From the NCBI GenBank assembly GCA_009823395.1, contig CM020507.1:14188001-14252000 (forward strand): 64,000 bases of DNA, written 5' to 3'. The position numbers and the translations under genes are program-made. The notes beneath the pieces were generated by a model. It did not search any database. It worked only from the letters and a program-made list of their open reading frames with translations, and was not told the origin of the DNA. Source of the stretch: Thamnaconus septentrionalis (taxonomy: Eukaryota; Chordata; Actinopteri; Tetraodontiformes; Monacanthidae). Shown in pieces: positions 1 to 11,720 of the stretch (position 1 is its first letter; each line of letters begins with the position of its first letter).

Positions 1-640
1 CTTTGGCAGCTCCGGGAGGGTTTACAATGAAACAGGGATCTAAATGAAACAAAGCACTTTGGAGTTGAACAGCGTTCCTTTACAGCAGAATGACAATCAG
101 GTGTTGCACTGAAGCACCCTAAAGGATCGTCTCCAATTAGCTCCTCATCAGGGGCATAGATTTGATGATTCAGCATTCAACTGAAGCCCAATCTATAGGC
201 AACTTTTAATGAGGAGCACCTCCCCTGTAATGCAACACTGTTTGTTAAGCTCCAGTTGCATATAGTTCATACGCTTTTCCATGCAGAAAAGCTTGAAATA
301 ATGTGCAACAGCCACTATAAAGAAAAAAGGGTTAGCTACCAGGGACCGCCTTTAAAAAGTAATGTGGGCTTGTCAGAGTTTTATACAAAAGTTTACTGAG
401 AAAAAAACAGATCAAGAAAACAGACGAAGCAGGGCACAAATTGAAATTAATGCAAACCTAACCACTTATTTTCTGCACTTCATCCCCTTTCTAAAGACCG
501 AACAGGTCTGGCAGGCCCTTTCCAAACAAACCAACAAACTGCACAAGAAAAGTGCCGCATATGTTTGCTTTGATTCTGTAATTATGGGGGTTTTTTTCTG
601 CCTTGCCTATTCACTATTGAGTTGGTGCTGCGTGTTTCCA
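1..640. other. Repeat-poor non-coding stretch, candidate regulatory element
   Basis: No gene or repeat family is recognised. The text at about 120-300 is unique, repeat-free and of mixed composition. It contains a 9-bp inverted pair, gctcctcat (140-148) and atgaggagc (209-217). The one open frame on the plus strand at 362-646 is 94 codons with low-complexity amino acids and no domain, and I do not consider it coding. Candidate conserved non-coding DNA by appearance only. Confidence 0.25.
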
Positions 641-1640
641 CATTAACAATGGGAGGATTCATGTTGCTTCCGCCACAAGGGAAACACAATGGTTCGGGCA
701 TCAAATTTAGTTTGTTTCCACACACGGACAGGTTGAATGAGTTTGAATGAATGACAAATAATTTGAGATCAGCTCTGCTCACATACATTCTATAGAACTT
801 CTTGGCAATAGCAGGAAGTGCATGAATCGAGGAAATGAGGTGGTCCCAACACCAGCAACGTGCAGAAAAGAACGGAGAAGAAGAAGCAGCTGGCCATGTA
901 TGCAGATGGTGATAATTAGTTAATTGAAAAGATGGAAGTTGGAGGGGAAGGTCCTGCGGCTGCTGGTGCTGACACACGGGAGATAACTGGAATGCAAGGG
1001 GAAAGCAAACTAAGATTATGAAGCAATGCTTTTGTAAGGTCGGTGAGGAAGATGCTTGGAAAGTTGCTGGTGAACTGAAAACTGCATTGTATGAAACGAC
1101 CAAGGATTTCCGTGATAACAGTCGATGACGCAGATGCAGGGGGGAAGCACACAAGGGCGCGCGATGAGCTGATAAGAAAAGCTCACAGTGGCAGGAATAA
1201 AAAGCGGAATGGAAATGCTCTGCATGTAGCAGGGGAAGGCACTGAAAGCAAATATGTGATGTATATGCGATCAAAAACATTACCACTTTTCGGAGATGAA
1301 GCTAGAGCTAAGCTAAGCGACAGGACGCCAGTGTTCGTAAGAGCAGAAAACAAGGCACAGGCAGTGACCAGGGGAAATTTTGTGCAGATCAGAAGCTGTA
1401 TTTCTGACTTGCCCTCATAATCTGGGGTGGAAAAAAGGGGCGGAGAATAGGAATCAAGATTTAACGTAGATTAAAAGGGACAAAAGGGAGATTTGGTAAA
1501 AGCAATGATAATGGAGTCACCGCCCCGAGGCCCAAGAATAGTCGACAATTGTTTGAATGGAAAATTAGCTTGGAAAATGAAGCATCTTTACTGGGGGACC
1601 AGATAAAGAAGATACAGATCGCCAGTCAGTGCAAAATATG
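641..1640. other. Unassigned stretch with several overlapping stop-poor frames
   Basis: The plus strand is purine-rich (many g and a runs). The longest open frame of the window, 234 codons, lies on the minus strand at 582-1286. Two shorter minus-strand frames (916-1152, 1016-1225) and a plus-strand frame (1091-1420) overlap it. Openness in several frames at once argues for skewed composition rather than coding. No motif of a transposase, reverse transcriptase or cellular family is visible. It may be an old mobile element. Confidence 0.3.
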
Positions 1641-2192
1641 GATTTAAGTGGAGGAGGGTGACGTCCTCTGTGGCGCTTACAGGAAGCGAGCGGAGAAGAC
1701 TCGATTGAGCCGCCGAGGCGTTATTCCACCGACTGTAGACGAGAGTCAATACTTGGCTTGATCCTTATCAGCAACGGAATGTTTGAAAAAAGGAGACAAC
1801 CTCCGGCGGAGGAGATAAAGAGGCAAACGCAGCAGTGTCGGTGGCAGCAGGAGCGGCAAAAAAGTGGCAGCAGAAAGAGTGGCGGCAGTGGCAGTGGTAG
1901 GGAGGGGAGTGGAAGTCGGGGGTTGCTGCCGAAGCCCCCCTGGAAGTGGTGGATCCTCTTTTGGGTGAGGTGTGGCGGCTTTCCTTTAAATGGCATACGG
2001 CCGCTCTGCGTCTGCGTAGCCGCCGAAGCCTCCTCCCGTCGAAGCTGAAGACGCGGCAGGAGGCCCACAGCCAGACCGCTTCCTCAAGCAGGGATAACTG
2101 GACGCCCGTGGCTGGAGAAATGGCCTCCAGACTGGCACTTGTCCTGGTGGGAGGAAGCCTCGGAGGGCAACGCAAGCGCTATGCCCGCAAGG
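1641..2192. promoter_or_regulatory. CpG-dense block, candidate promoter or regulatory island
   Basis: I count about 17 CpG dinucleotides between 1981 and 2192 and about seven in 1681-1740, well above the surrounding DNA. A 7-of-8 match to the CRE palindrome, tgacgtcc, lies at 1659-1666. Between them is a G-rich, imperfect ggcagt/gcggca repeat at about 1845-1920. Three minus-strand frames are open across the block (1721-2068, 1768-2175, 1986-2228) and a plus-strand frame at 1758-2048. Their products are Pro/Ser/Arg-rich and match nothing I recognise. The block ends exactly where a hAT-like terminus begins. Promoter function is inference; it could instead be part of a GC-rich mobile element. 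Confidence 0.3.
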
Positions 2193-2712
2193 CAGTGTTG
2201 GCGAGTAATCTATTACTAAGTAATCCACTACTGTAATTAAACTTCTTTTTGAGTAACAGAGTAATGTAAAGGGATTACTGTGGCAGGGATTACTGTGGTT
2301 ATTATATCATAATTACATTATCAAGGTACAATTCCATTGCTTTTCTGAAATATTTTGCAAGTTAAGAATGTCTCATTATCCACAAAATGCCTGAAATGTA
2401 GAGACTACAGCAGAGAAATCCTATGAAATCAAGAGTCATGAATCAGCAGGGATTCGTTATTTGGTAATTTATCTAGTTTGCCATATAGTGTTCAGAACCA
2501 TAACATGAGATAAAATGGATATGGATAATATATTGCCATTGAAAGAAATGTCTGTTTTTCCTGTGTGATATTAAAATTTTGTATGAAGACACTCACACTC
2601 ATACAGCAGTTTGATTTTTTTGTTGCTGTTTTGCAAATTAGTGTGATGAAAATAAATAAATGATCAGAAATAATGAAAGAAAATGAAATTTTAGAATTTA
2701 CTGTTGACACTG
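2193..2712 (+). mobile_element. Probable hAT-type DNA transposon remnant (non-autonomous)
   Basis: The left boundary starts with cagtgttggcgagtaatc, followed by gtaat/attac motifs to about 2300. This matches from memory the widespread vertebrate hAT terminus that begins CAGTGTTGGGGAGTAAC. A weaker candidate right end is ttgacactg at 2704-2712, which shares the outer six bases in inverted orientation. The flanking 8-mers, ccgcaagg (2185-2192) and ccagccaa (2713-2720), do not match as a clean target duplication, so the right end is uncertain. The interior is AT-rich and carries no transposase frame. Confidence 0.45.
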
Positions 2713-3217
2713 CCAGCCAAGCGCTCGATGACCACTCAAGCCGCAGCCACTTCAGTTGTGGACAAGTCTATGGAGGGAATGAAATGTCTCATTCTGACGG
2801 CATCCAAAAATGTTTTTGGGAAAGAGTGGGACGTTATTCAGAAGCCATTCAGGCTAACATTGAAGGGGAACCCAACAGTGTGCACCTCTGGAGGGGCTTT
2901 TGCTAGCCTGCATTGTTTTCTTTTGATTATCCGCTTCCAATTAGCATTCCAAAATGTGGCCTGCGGGCCAATCAAGCGGCCAAATCACCAGGAATTCTCC
3001 TAAAGGCCAGTCTGTGCCCGAGCGCTGATACTCGCTTATCTAGACGAGACAATCTTGGCCGCACACTCCTCCGGGTCCTCGTTGAATAAGGAAATGAAAA
3101 AAAAATAATAATAACAAGTCGGGCAACTGATTTTGGTTAGTGGGAGTACAACACAGTATGATTTTCCTCAAAATGTTCACCAAAGATAAATTGTTGTTTT
3201 CAGTATACATATATATG

Positions 3218-3219
<2 letters not shown>
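2713..3219. other. Non-coding stretch, no recognised feature
   Basis: Unique-looking DNA with short overlapping plus-strand open frames (2673-2906 and 2704-3003). The peptides have no recognisable domain and the frames lack convincing splice signals. Seven (AAT)-like units and poly-A follow at about 3096-3115. Confidence 0.3.

Positions 3220-3248
<29 letters not shown>
3220..3248. repeat. (TG)n microsatellite
   Basis: About 14 uninterrupted TG units, preceded by a short alternating ta/ca tract at 3203-3219. Encoded on the minus strand it produces the artificial Thr-His repeats seen in overlapping frames. Confidence 0.95.
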
Positions 3249-3250
<2 letters not shown>

Positions 3251-5263
3251 CACATAATAGTAAAAAATCAAGATTAAGTGTCTGATTTCCAAAGTGCAGC
3301 TGTGGTGTGTGTGCATCATGTGTCCAGCCAGTGCCGTTTAAACAGATGTTTCCCTCTCCACACATTCCAGTGGATATACAAATGCTGCCTTGTGATGATT
3401 GGTATTCAGGGAGTCATTTCAGAAAAGATTGTTTTTAATACAAGTCATACGTCTGGCTCTGCAAAAATCACAGGGGAGCATGCAGGAGGGATGCACCACT
3501 CTGCCTTTCGGGAGAGGCAGTGGAAAAACCCTCTGTTTTAGTGCTCTGGAGAATTTTCATATTATGACAAACACATCCATGCAGTTTGGACCGTAGTCAC
3601 TTAGGGATCGTGGTGATTTGCTGCAAACATATGCAGAGCGATAAAAATCCACTCCACCTGACAAAAATTAATTTTGTGAATTGTAATCATCAAAACAGCT
3701 GATTTTCAGTCAAGCTGTTTAAATCGATTTCCTCTCACAATTCATTTCCAAGTTATTTCTTTGGAACTGAAATTCTGTGTGACAAACTATTTGTGCACAA
3801 TTTGGAAACCATAATTATGTTCCATTTAAAAAGAAGGGTGTAAATCAACCTCTGCTGTCAAAATAGATTCTGGCAGGGATTCTCTGCCATTTCTGCAAAC
3901 AAAGAGGCGCTCAGCTGTGCTGTCCAATGAAAACAATATAGAAAAAAAAAAAGAATGTGGACGCCAAAGAGAGCTACTGTTTGTGAACAAACAACAAGGC
4001 GGATGTCTCATCAGTGACATTTGAAAAGAAAACACGGTGGCAGATCTTCAGCGAGAGCGGTAATCGATCTGCGTGGGGCTTCCTGGGAGCGCTGCAGCGA
4101 GAGGCTGCCAGGTGGCTCGAGGTTCTGCCGTCTTTTCATCCGTAAGAGATTGCGGCATTTGAAATATTAAACGAGGGGACAGCTTCACCTTCGTAGGTTT
4201 AAAATACTGAGAGCTGTTTGCTGGTGCCACACACATTTGACATCTGCATACTGTCACCTCATAGACTGAAACTCACTGTTTCCACAAGTGACCCCCTTCA
4301 AAATTTTCAAACTTCCTTCACATGTGTGAACAAACCTAAAACAGAAGGCGACAGAGTTAATATTCACTCAGGTCGTCACTGAAAACATTATTTGAGTATT
4401 TTCTCGAGAGTGTTTTCATTAAGGCTTTCTTCTTAGTGTATTGATTTAGATTTGATTAGATTAGTCTTTGCTGTCACTGAGCTAAGAGCAAAGTCCTGAC
4501 TCAGTGGGGCTCATTCACACATAAACCTACTTTACACCTAAAACTGTAAAATAAAAAGAAAACAAGTATGAAAGTGTGACATAGAATGAAAAAAAATGCA
4601 AACACAGCTGCACTGGACATTACACTGCTTGAGAATCTACAGTACATCTCTGTTCAGCTTCTTTATGGCAGACGGGTAAGATTGCAAATAATGCTCGCGA
4701 CTGCAAAAAAAACGCTTTGAATTTGAGTTTTGTTTCCGTCTGCTTCTGCTGGTAAATCTCGTTTACTGCCGTCTCACCTGCAGGTCTGCGAGCAAACCAT
4801 TCCTGCGTGCAGATTGTTTAAGTCTGAGCAAAGTTTAAGCCGCAGTGAATGCAGATATCGGATATGGGTCACTTATAAAAGTAGATCAGATGGGTTTTTA
4901 GGGCGACAGCAATATTCTCTACCTGTGTTTTTATCTGACTGCGTTCCTAATACGTTGGCCATTTCGTGAATCTCACCTCCATCTGCCCACTTACACCCCT
5001 GTGATGCCGTGTGTTGGTATGCATCTTTGTGCCACACCTGACAGATCTATCTGCTACGAACCTCTCTTTCTTTCTCTCGCTCTCTCCCAGGTGCATTATT
5101 ATTACAGTGCAGCTGGAGGTGGACCAACCTACTGATAAGGCAAAGCTCATAATCCATAAAGGACCTCGCGGGGCCAGTAGATCTGTTTTAGGGATAAGCC
5201 TCCAGCATATTAGACTTTTAAAACTTCCATTAAACATGCACACAGTGTGTATTCGAGGTAGAT
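3249..5263. other. Non-coding stretch with candidate conserved islands
   Basis: No gene is recognised. Around 3600-3900 the DNA is repeat-free with several TAAT/ATTA cores and an ATCAAAACAGCTG-like segment, the look of vertebrate regulatory DNA. At 5055-5090 a long pyrimidine run ends in cccag, resembling a 3' splice acceptor, and is followed by an open frame to 5265 (part of 5011-5265). No donor site or known protein similarity supports an exon there. Confidence 0.25.
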
Positions 5264-5285
5264 AAAAAAAAAAAAAAAAAAAAAA
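5264..5285. repeat. Poly-A tract (22 A)
   Basis: Uninterrupted run of 22 adenines directly after a ttcgaggtagat segment. There is no recognised retrotransposon body upstream, so I treat it as a simple homopolymer. Confidence 0.9.
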
Positions 5286-8200
5286 GCCCAGCTGTTTTAT
5301 CCGTTCATTTTAAAGCTGCTTTCCGGTCATTTTGAAAACTGTATCATTGTGGTGTGGTGCACTTCGTGAAGCATCCGTGGCATCCGTGCTATAAATGTGT
5401 GAATTTACTTGCACAACCGCTGTGTAGAGAATTCACAGGGCAAAAAAATAATAATAATAAAAGCTCATGGTGTTTCGCAGTGCAGGGAGAGAACGGAAAA
5501 AAAAAATAAAAAAAACATGTCGCTGAAAAACACAAGCACCTCAGGGGACATAAAGCTCGGGCTGGAATGTGATGCGTGCTGTTCTGTTCCAAATACACAA
5601 AGGAGGGATCAGACGTCTGCAGCACAGTAATGCTGCAGGGACGGCAAAGAAAAGTCAATTTAGTTTGCAGAAGTCTTCTGAACTTGGCGCACCTCTTGAA
5701 AGTAACCCAAGGACATCTGAAGGACACCCTCGCACAGGTGCTGCCGCTGGGTGAGCGCTTCATCAAAATGTTTGCCGTGCGTGAGCCTCAGGTGTGAAAT
5801 ATCTTACGTTGCCGTGAGGGGGAAGCAGAGGAAGACGAAGGTGATCGGATTTGACGGCAATCGTGTCATGCACCTTTGTTTTTGATCTGATCAGAGCGCA
5901 TCGGATTTATTGCAAGAAAAGAAACGACAAAAAAAAACACTGCAAGTTCAGTCTAGCTAACAACCTAAACACCGGTGGATTTCCAGGTATAATTGTGTGT
6001 GGGCTCATGTGTGAATGTCATGAATCATTCTGATCACTTTATTGAGTGTTCACAGAAACGTGAAAATCTGAACTCTAGAAAGAATTCAATCAGATTGACA
6101 ACAAAGTGACCATGTAAACACAGCCATTGAAATGCACCAAATTAGACTTGCTGGTGCAGGGGGAAAAAAAGATTGTTTGTGTGTGTGAGTTGTCTCCAGA
6201 GAGGATTTGGCCCATTATAACTGGCACACATTTATTATGTGGCAAACCCCCACCACTGGCAACAACATTGAGCCTGAAAATAAACTAGTTTAACAAACCC
6301 TCTGTCAATTACGCAAGCACGAACCAAAAAAAACAGGATCTTTACTGCTAGTGAACCCAGGTAGCCGCCTATTAGAACCAGTGGTAGCAGAAGCTCCCCA
6401 CTGTTGCTTCTCCACTAATCTCCTCGGCCATCGCTAACGCCAGTCACTTCCTATATTACGTTTTTGTCTTATGTGATGTCCAAGAGCAGCTCACTGCATT
6501 TGTTTAGTCTGCCTGCCACCAGCTGGGACCCACAACAAGGCGAACTAATCATCGTCAAAACGCTGCATAAACTCACTTCACTGTTAAACCATGTTTACAG
6601 AAGAATGAGAACAGAGCAACGACTGCAAAGTGTTTAGAGAGCATCGGAAACGCACCAGCTGCTACCTGGTGTCGCTTGTTTCTCACACCGAACAATCCAA
6701 ATGTGCTGTTGCAGGAGCTCTGGGAAGAATCCGGAGGCCTGTTTCTCCATGTTCAATATCCAGAACAAGCATTTAGCCTCTGACTCGGCAAAAGCAAATC
6801 CCCGCACAAACATACCGAATGGTGTTTCACTTCACTGTGGAGGCAAATTGCAGCTCTTCAGCCTGTGACGTGGAAAATGGAGCTCAGCAGCAAAGTGTTC
6901 CTGGTTTCACCCCGAAGGAGTGAAGGAGAGAGGGGGCCTTCAGCAGTGTGAGGCAGAGACAAGCACACGTTTCTTTTTCTGACCGCCGGAATCTTGCCGT
7001 TGTGTTGCCTTCAGGTGGGAGCCCAGGAATAGAAAAGAGTAGGCAAGCTGAATTAGCCTTTGGAGGGTGTAGGCTTTTGAAAATTTCCCAAGAGGAGAAT
7101 TGGGTAATTGCATTATAATGTCTTTGTCATCAGACTAAATGAATTTATCCCATTATGTGGTATCCATTTGCGTAAGGTTAATGTAGATAAATCCCTGTCA
7201 GAGGTAGGAATGTAAGTAAATGTGCATCACTGAGGAAAATAATGACCCTTGAAGCCGCGCACAGTCATTATGACTGCAGTGTTTTGTTAAAAATAAGTCC
7301 CACTCCCCTGCCTTAACAATCTGCTGTCAGTTGCCTCAAAGCACAACCTTGTAGATTTCCATGCAGAAAAAGTTATTGGAACTATTCCAGTTGTACCTAA
7401 AAAAATATCTTGCATGTGAATAAGTGAATTATGTCATGTCATGGGAGTTAAGACTATAAGGAAAAACGTTTCCTGTTTTTTAATTTCTAAGAAATTATCA
7501 AAGTAAATGCAGATCTGATCATGTTTTGTTGTTGTTTTATTAACAATTCAAAATAACTAAATAATAATTTAAAGAAATATACAATTCATTGAAAGGCCTC
7601 CTAGGTTGGTACCTAATTCATTCGCTCTTGTTTGTTTTCTCCTCCAAAATGAAAAGGCAAAATTAAGGCGGATATTAAAGCGCAGAGGTGGGAAACAAAC
7701 TTCAAAGGGAAACTGCACTCCCGCGTGCACCATGTACGCTGTTAATTGTTTGTATGCCTGTAATGGCAATTACCAAGACTCACATTGTTGGAAAGAATGA
7801 AAACAATGAAGATAAATAAAGTCGTAAGCAGGCGGCGGGTTCAGAATTTCCTCAGGCAGCACAACAAACACTGATGCAGAAAATGTGAGTTAAATTCTAG
7901 CGCTTTGAACTTCTTCTGCTTGCCTGAAATGTTTGGTTCAGGCCAGGAAAACAGTGGAACTATAGTATATATACTGTATATATATATTTGGAAAAGACAC
8001 AAAAGTGTCCAAGCAGCAAGTCACTTGCATCTAAATTCTGAGAGAAAATGCAAAAACCAAAATCAGTCTTGAATCTGGCAATGCAGATGCACCTTTGCAG
8101 GGTTTTACACTTAGCTTCTTTAACACCATGAAGAAGAGATTTTGCTGATGTACAGTAGAAGTGCCGTCACGACATCTGCAGAACAAAGTGATGTCACACG

Positions 8201-9647
8201 CTTGGTGATGGGAAACCTGCTTTATGGCATCCCCCTTCTCCGCCAAGCAACTCCTGTGCTGCACTGTGATTTCCCATGATGCCGCGCATGGACAACATTG
8301 CATCTCACTGAAAAGGCCTTGTGATATTTACTTCTTGAGAAAAACAAAGGGCAGGGAACTGTGGAGCACTTGTGAGGCAGTTCTCACAACACCTGCGTCT
8401 GTGAATTAGTTTTGTTTTAATTACAATTTCATTTGCACCAAGATGTTTCATGTACGCAGACTCACCGGACAGTTTATTGATTAAAATGTTTAATTGCACA
8501 TTGGCACAAATAGCTAATCTACATGTAGGTGCGGTCATGACGACTTGCTGAAGTTCAAAGCAAACATCTGGTGCCAGATGGACTATTTAGAATATTTTGC
8601 AAACCACTGAACTATTGGGATTTCACAGCATAGCTATTTAAAGATAATGGCCATAAAAAGAGAAAATATCCATTGAGAAGCAGTTGTGCGCCTGGTTGAT
8701 GTCAGAGGTCAGAAGTCAGAATGGAGACCATAGAAAGTCAACAGGACCTCAAATAATCACCGAGTACAATACAGGTCTGCAGAATATCGCTGAAGAAAGG
8801 AGTTGAGCTGATTATCATGGTAATGCCTCTGCAGACTTTTATTTTAATGTGGGCGAGGTGTCGCAAAATGACAGCCAGTAGTAAGTAAAACCATCAAAAT
8901 CAATTTATTAAATCTGGAAATAGCCATAATAGGGCCCCTTTTAAATCAGTTGAATAATGAAACACTTGTAAATTCACACTTTGACTCTGTAAAGCAAAGA
9001 AGGGCCAACCATGCCTCCTTTTTCCTGACTTATCCTTTCCATTCTAAAACATAATACACACATACTTTAGACACCAACACCAGCTGAAGTGACAAAAGAT
9101 CAGCAGGGAGGGGGCTTTAGCAGTCACTGCCATTGTCAGTGAAGGGCCCGACTGACTGCGGTCCCCTGAAGTAGTTCCATCTTGGTGGCTGCAGCCCCAC
9201 AGAGAGAGAGACAGCATGTGGCCTGTAGCCTGAAACAGCTCAAATCCTCAAGCTGGTGGAATAATGCACTGTCGCAGAAAAGTAATCCAAACCCACTGGC
9301 TGTGACATTTTCAAAACATATCTCACCTGGAATATCACATAGAGGTGAAATATCAGACGCATAAAAGAACGTTCAGTTGAGATAAGGAGGCTCTTTGTGT
9401 TTGTAGATCATTCTAGTTTCTGGGTGTCCTCTGTGTGGACAGTGGTGTTGAAATTCTGCTTTTCAATGCATGGTAAATAAGAAGTTTTTACCATGTGCTT
9501 TTACCCTCTTAAAGTATTCGTAGCGACGGCAGCGAGTGAGGATTTCAGTTTGTAGCACCTGCATTTTCATGCAGCATTTTCTAATATTAACGAGCGTAAT
9601 AGTATATCCATATAAACTGATTTATTTTCAGCCTGTTAAAAATGAAT
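5286..9647. other. Non-coding stretch, no gene recognised
   Basis: This 4.4-kb stretch holds only short frames (under 130 codons) without domains. Minor features are an (AAT)4 at about 5448, short poly-A tracts, and a small ta-rich palindromic tract at about 7962-7989. The segment 7040-7340 is repeat-free and AT-rich with several TAAT/ATTA cores and may be a conserved element. Nothing else is identified. Confidence 0.3.
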
Positions 9648-9690
9648 ATTTCACCATTTGTTTTTTTTTTTTAAAAACAAATGGTGAAAT
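9648..9690. repeat. Perfect 18-bp inverted repeat with T loop
   Basis: Arm atttcaccatttgttttt at 9648-9665 and its exact reverse complement at 9673-9690, separated by seven T. As RNA it would form an 18-bp stem. The context is AT-rich non-coding DNA. It could be a small fold-back element, a template-switch product or a hairpin RNA. It is too short for a classical pre-miRNA and no known mature miRNA is recognised. Confidence 0.9.
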
Positions 9691-10052
9691 TATACATTAT
9701 TTGACCCGCCCCACCCCAATAAAGTGAAAATGTCTTGACTGGGCTGTGAGTGGAATCAAATTTTGTTTATTTTTATTGGATAGTCATAAAGTTTATATTT
9801 AACTTGGGTGGTTTTATGTTTGTTTAATTTGATCTGATATTGAGCATTTAAAAAAAAATAAAGTTTGTGGTCTGATTATGTCTGTGTTTTTAATTATTTT
9901 TGCAACACAATATTGCCTTTGCTAGTCAGAGTAGTTTTATATAGTGTCATAAACCGGCTCTGAGGTTGTAACAATAACAGTAGGAACACTGCGGATTGCA
10001 ATAAATCAACATTTTAACATAACAAAGTAGATAACTAACGGGGGGAAAAAAT
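9691..10052. other. AT-rich non-coding stretch
   Basis: AT-rich, with ttttta and gtttg runs. No feature is recognised. Confidence 0.4.
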
Positions 10053-10064
10053 GTATATATATAT

Positions 10065-10122
<58 letters not shown>
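10053..10122. repeat. (AT)n microsatellite
   Basis: A short (TA)n, a cacat interruption at 10065-10069, then about 27 AT units from 10069 to 10122. It is self-complementary and able to extrude as a cruciform. The Ile-Tyr repeat in the overlapping minus-strand frame is an artefact of this tract. Confidence 0.95.
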
Positions 10123-10124
<2 letters not shown>

Positions 10125-11527
10125 GGTGTGTTCGTCAGTATCATCAGTAGTGTGAGTGTGGGTGTGTGGATAATAGGATGTAGGGTGTTGTCAGGTGCAT
10201 GAAGAACAAAGGCCTGACGCCTATACCATGGGAAAACTATATGCCAAAACTTAGATGCGTTTCTACTGAGGGCAGAGTCATCAGTTGCTTTCTTCCTGCT
10301 GGCAAACATTCTTTTTTTTTTTTTGCTGTTTATCCATAATAAGTGGGTTCATCTTGGAACAGGTGGATGCTTGTCAGTTCAGTCGTCTTCCTCTCGATTT
10401 ATAAAGCCTTGCAGGAAGAGTATAATGGCGTAAAACCCAGCAGCAGGATGATTAGCTCCCAAAACCATCATTGTGGTTGCAGTCAAAATGCCCTGTGAGC
10501 TTCAAAAGAACATTGTCGCTGTTATAGACAAGTAATAACAGCTGCATTTTATCACTCAAGTTTACGAGAGGAAACCAGAGGGCAAAATATATAGTCAAAG
10601 TCTCAGTCAGGATTTTGAAATAAAAACAATGAGGAAAAAAAGTGCTGATTGCAGTTCGGCTCTGTTCGTCGACTTTGCTTCTCCCCTCCCTGTTTTTCTT
10701 TGTATGTCACAGCAATGATGGATTATCCATGCGCCGCTCCTCTGGTTGTAAACTCAGCGATCTTACAGAAACACATACTTTTGAACCTTGTAGGCAACTT
10801 ATGCATTCAAATAAATCATTTTCGTTATCGAGGTGTACTACACACAAAGAGCCCTTGAGTGCGCGTAAAGGTTCCGCTCAGAACAATTTCACCTCTCTGC
10901 TTAAGGCAGAAGAAAGCAAACAGATAAGGAATGCGCACTCACAGCCTCCTCACAAAGTCGCCGGTGTCATTCTGGAAACAAAACAGCGTCTCTTCTTCTT
11001 CTCTCTTCTCTCCTTTTTCAAAGTCATTCCACCCCGCTCCACAAACTTGTAGGACCCAACCTCCTCTCCTACGGAACCTTGTTTTGGGTCATTTGGAACT
11101 TCTGTTTAACTGTATAGCTGCAATATCTTGATGCCCAGCTAATTATCTTTCTGAAGACAAAAGAAGGGAGTTGCAAGCTTTGCAAACCAGAAACGGGAAG
11201 GAATGTTTTAAATGTCCTTGGGAGATATTCTACTTTTGCGTTTCTTTTTACAGGCTTCATTAGGGCTGTGCATGTCATTGTCACATGGAAGTACATATAC
11301 TCAACATGTGCAGAACTTAGTTTGCACCTTAGAGTCGCATCCGCCTGACATGAATAATAAACTGCTGCACCAGTTTGAACAGAAACAGACACAGTCACAT
11401 TTCGGCACCAAGCATCTAAACTGGACAGTTGTTGCACACGTCTCAAATTTGAACACATGACGTGGCTTTGTGGTTAAAATGAACTACTTACTAATCTGGA
11501 AATGAACCAGTTATTGCAACTCCAAAG

Positions 11528-11561
11528 GCCCCTAGTTACATTTTGATATGTAACTAGAGGC
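11528..11561. repeat. 14-bp inverted repeat with one mismatch
   Basis: Arms gcccctagttacat (11528-11541) and atgtaactagaggc (11548-11561) pair with a single mismatch around a 6-nt loop. No transposon terminus is recognised. It may be coincidental or a template-switch product. Confidence 0.7.
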
Positions 11562-11695
11562 TTACAGCTCAGGGCTCATCGTCACTTGTCTGCATTGAGC
11601 AATAAAATTCACCCAAAAACAGCGAATCAGCTAGCAAGGTTCAACATTTGTGACTTGTCACGTTTGTCTCATTAGCTGACGTGCGTTCACCTTTT

Positions 11696-11720
11696 TCTCT
11701 CTCTCTCTCTCTCTCTCTCT
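11696..11720. repeat. (TC)n microsatellite
   Basis: About 12 TC units in an uninterrupted run. Confidence 0.95.

Noticed and set aside
582..1286. Longest open frame (234 codons, minus strand) as a gene
   Set aside because: Overlapping frames on both strands are open too, the product is Ser/His/Cys-rich without a domain, and no splice or promoter signals fit. Skewed composition explains it.
1768..2175. Arg/Pro-rich minus-strand frame in the CpG-dense block as an exon
   Set aside because: All three minus frames are open and none gives a recognisable protein.
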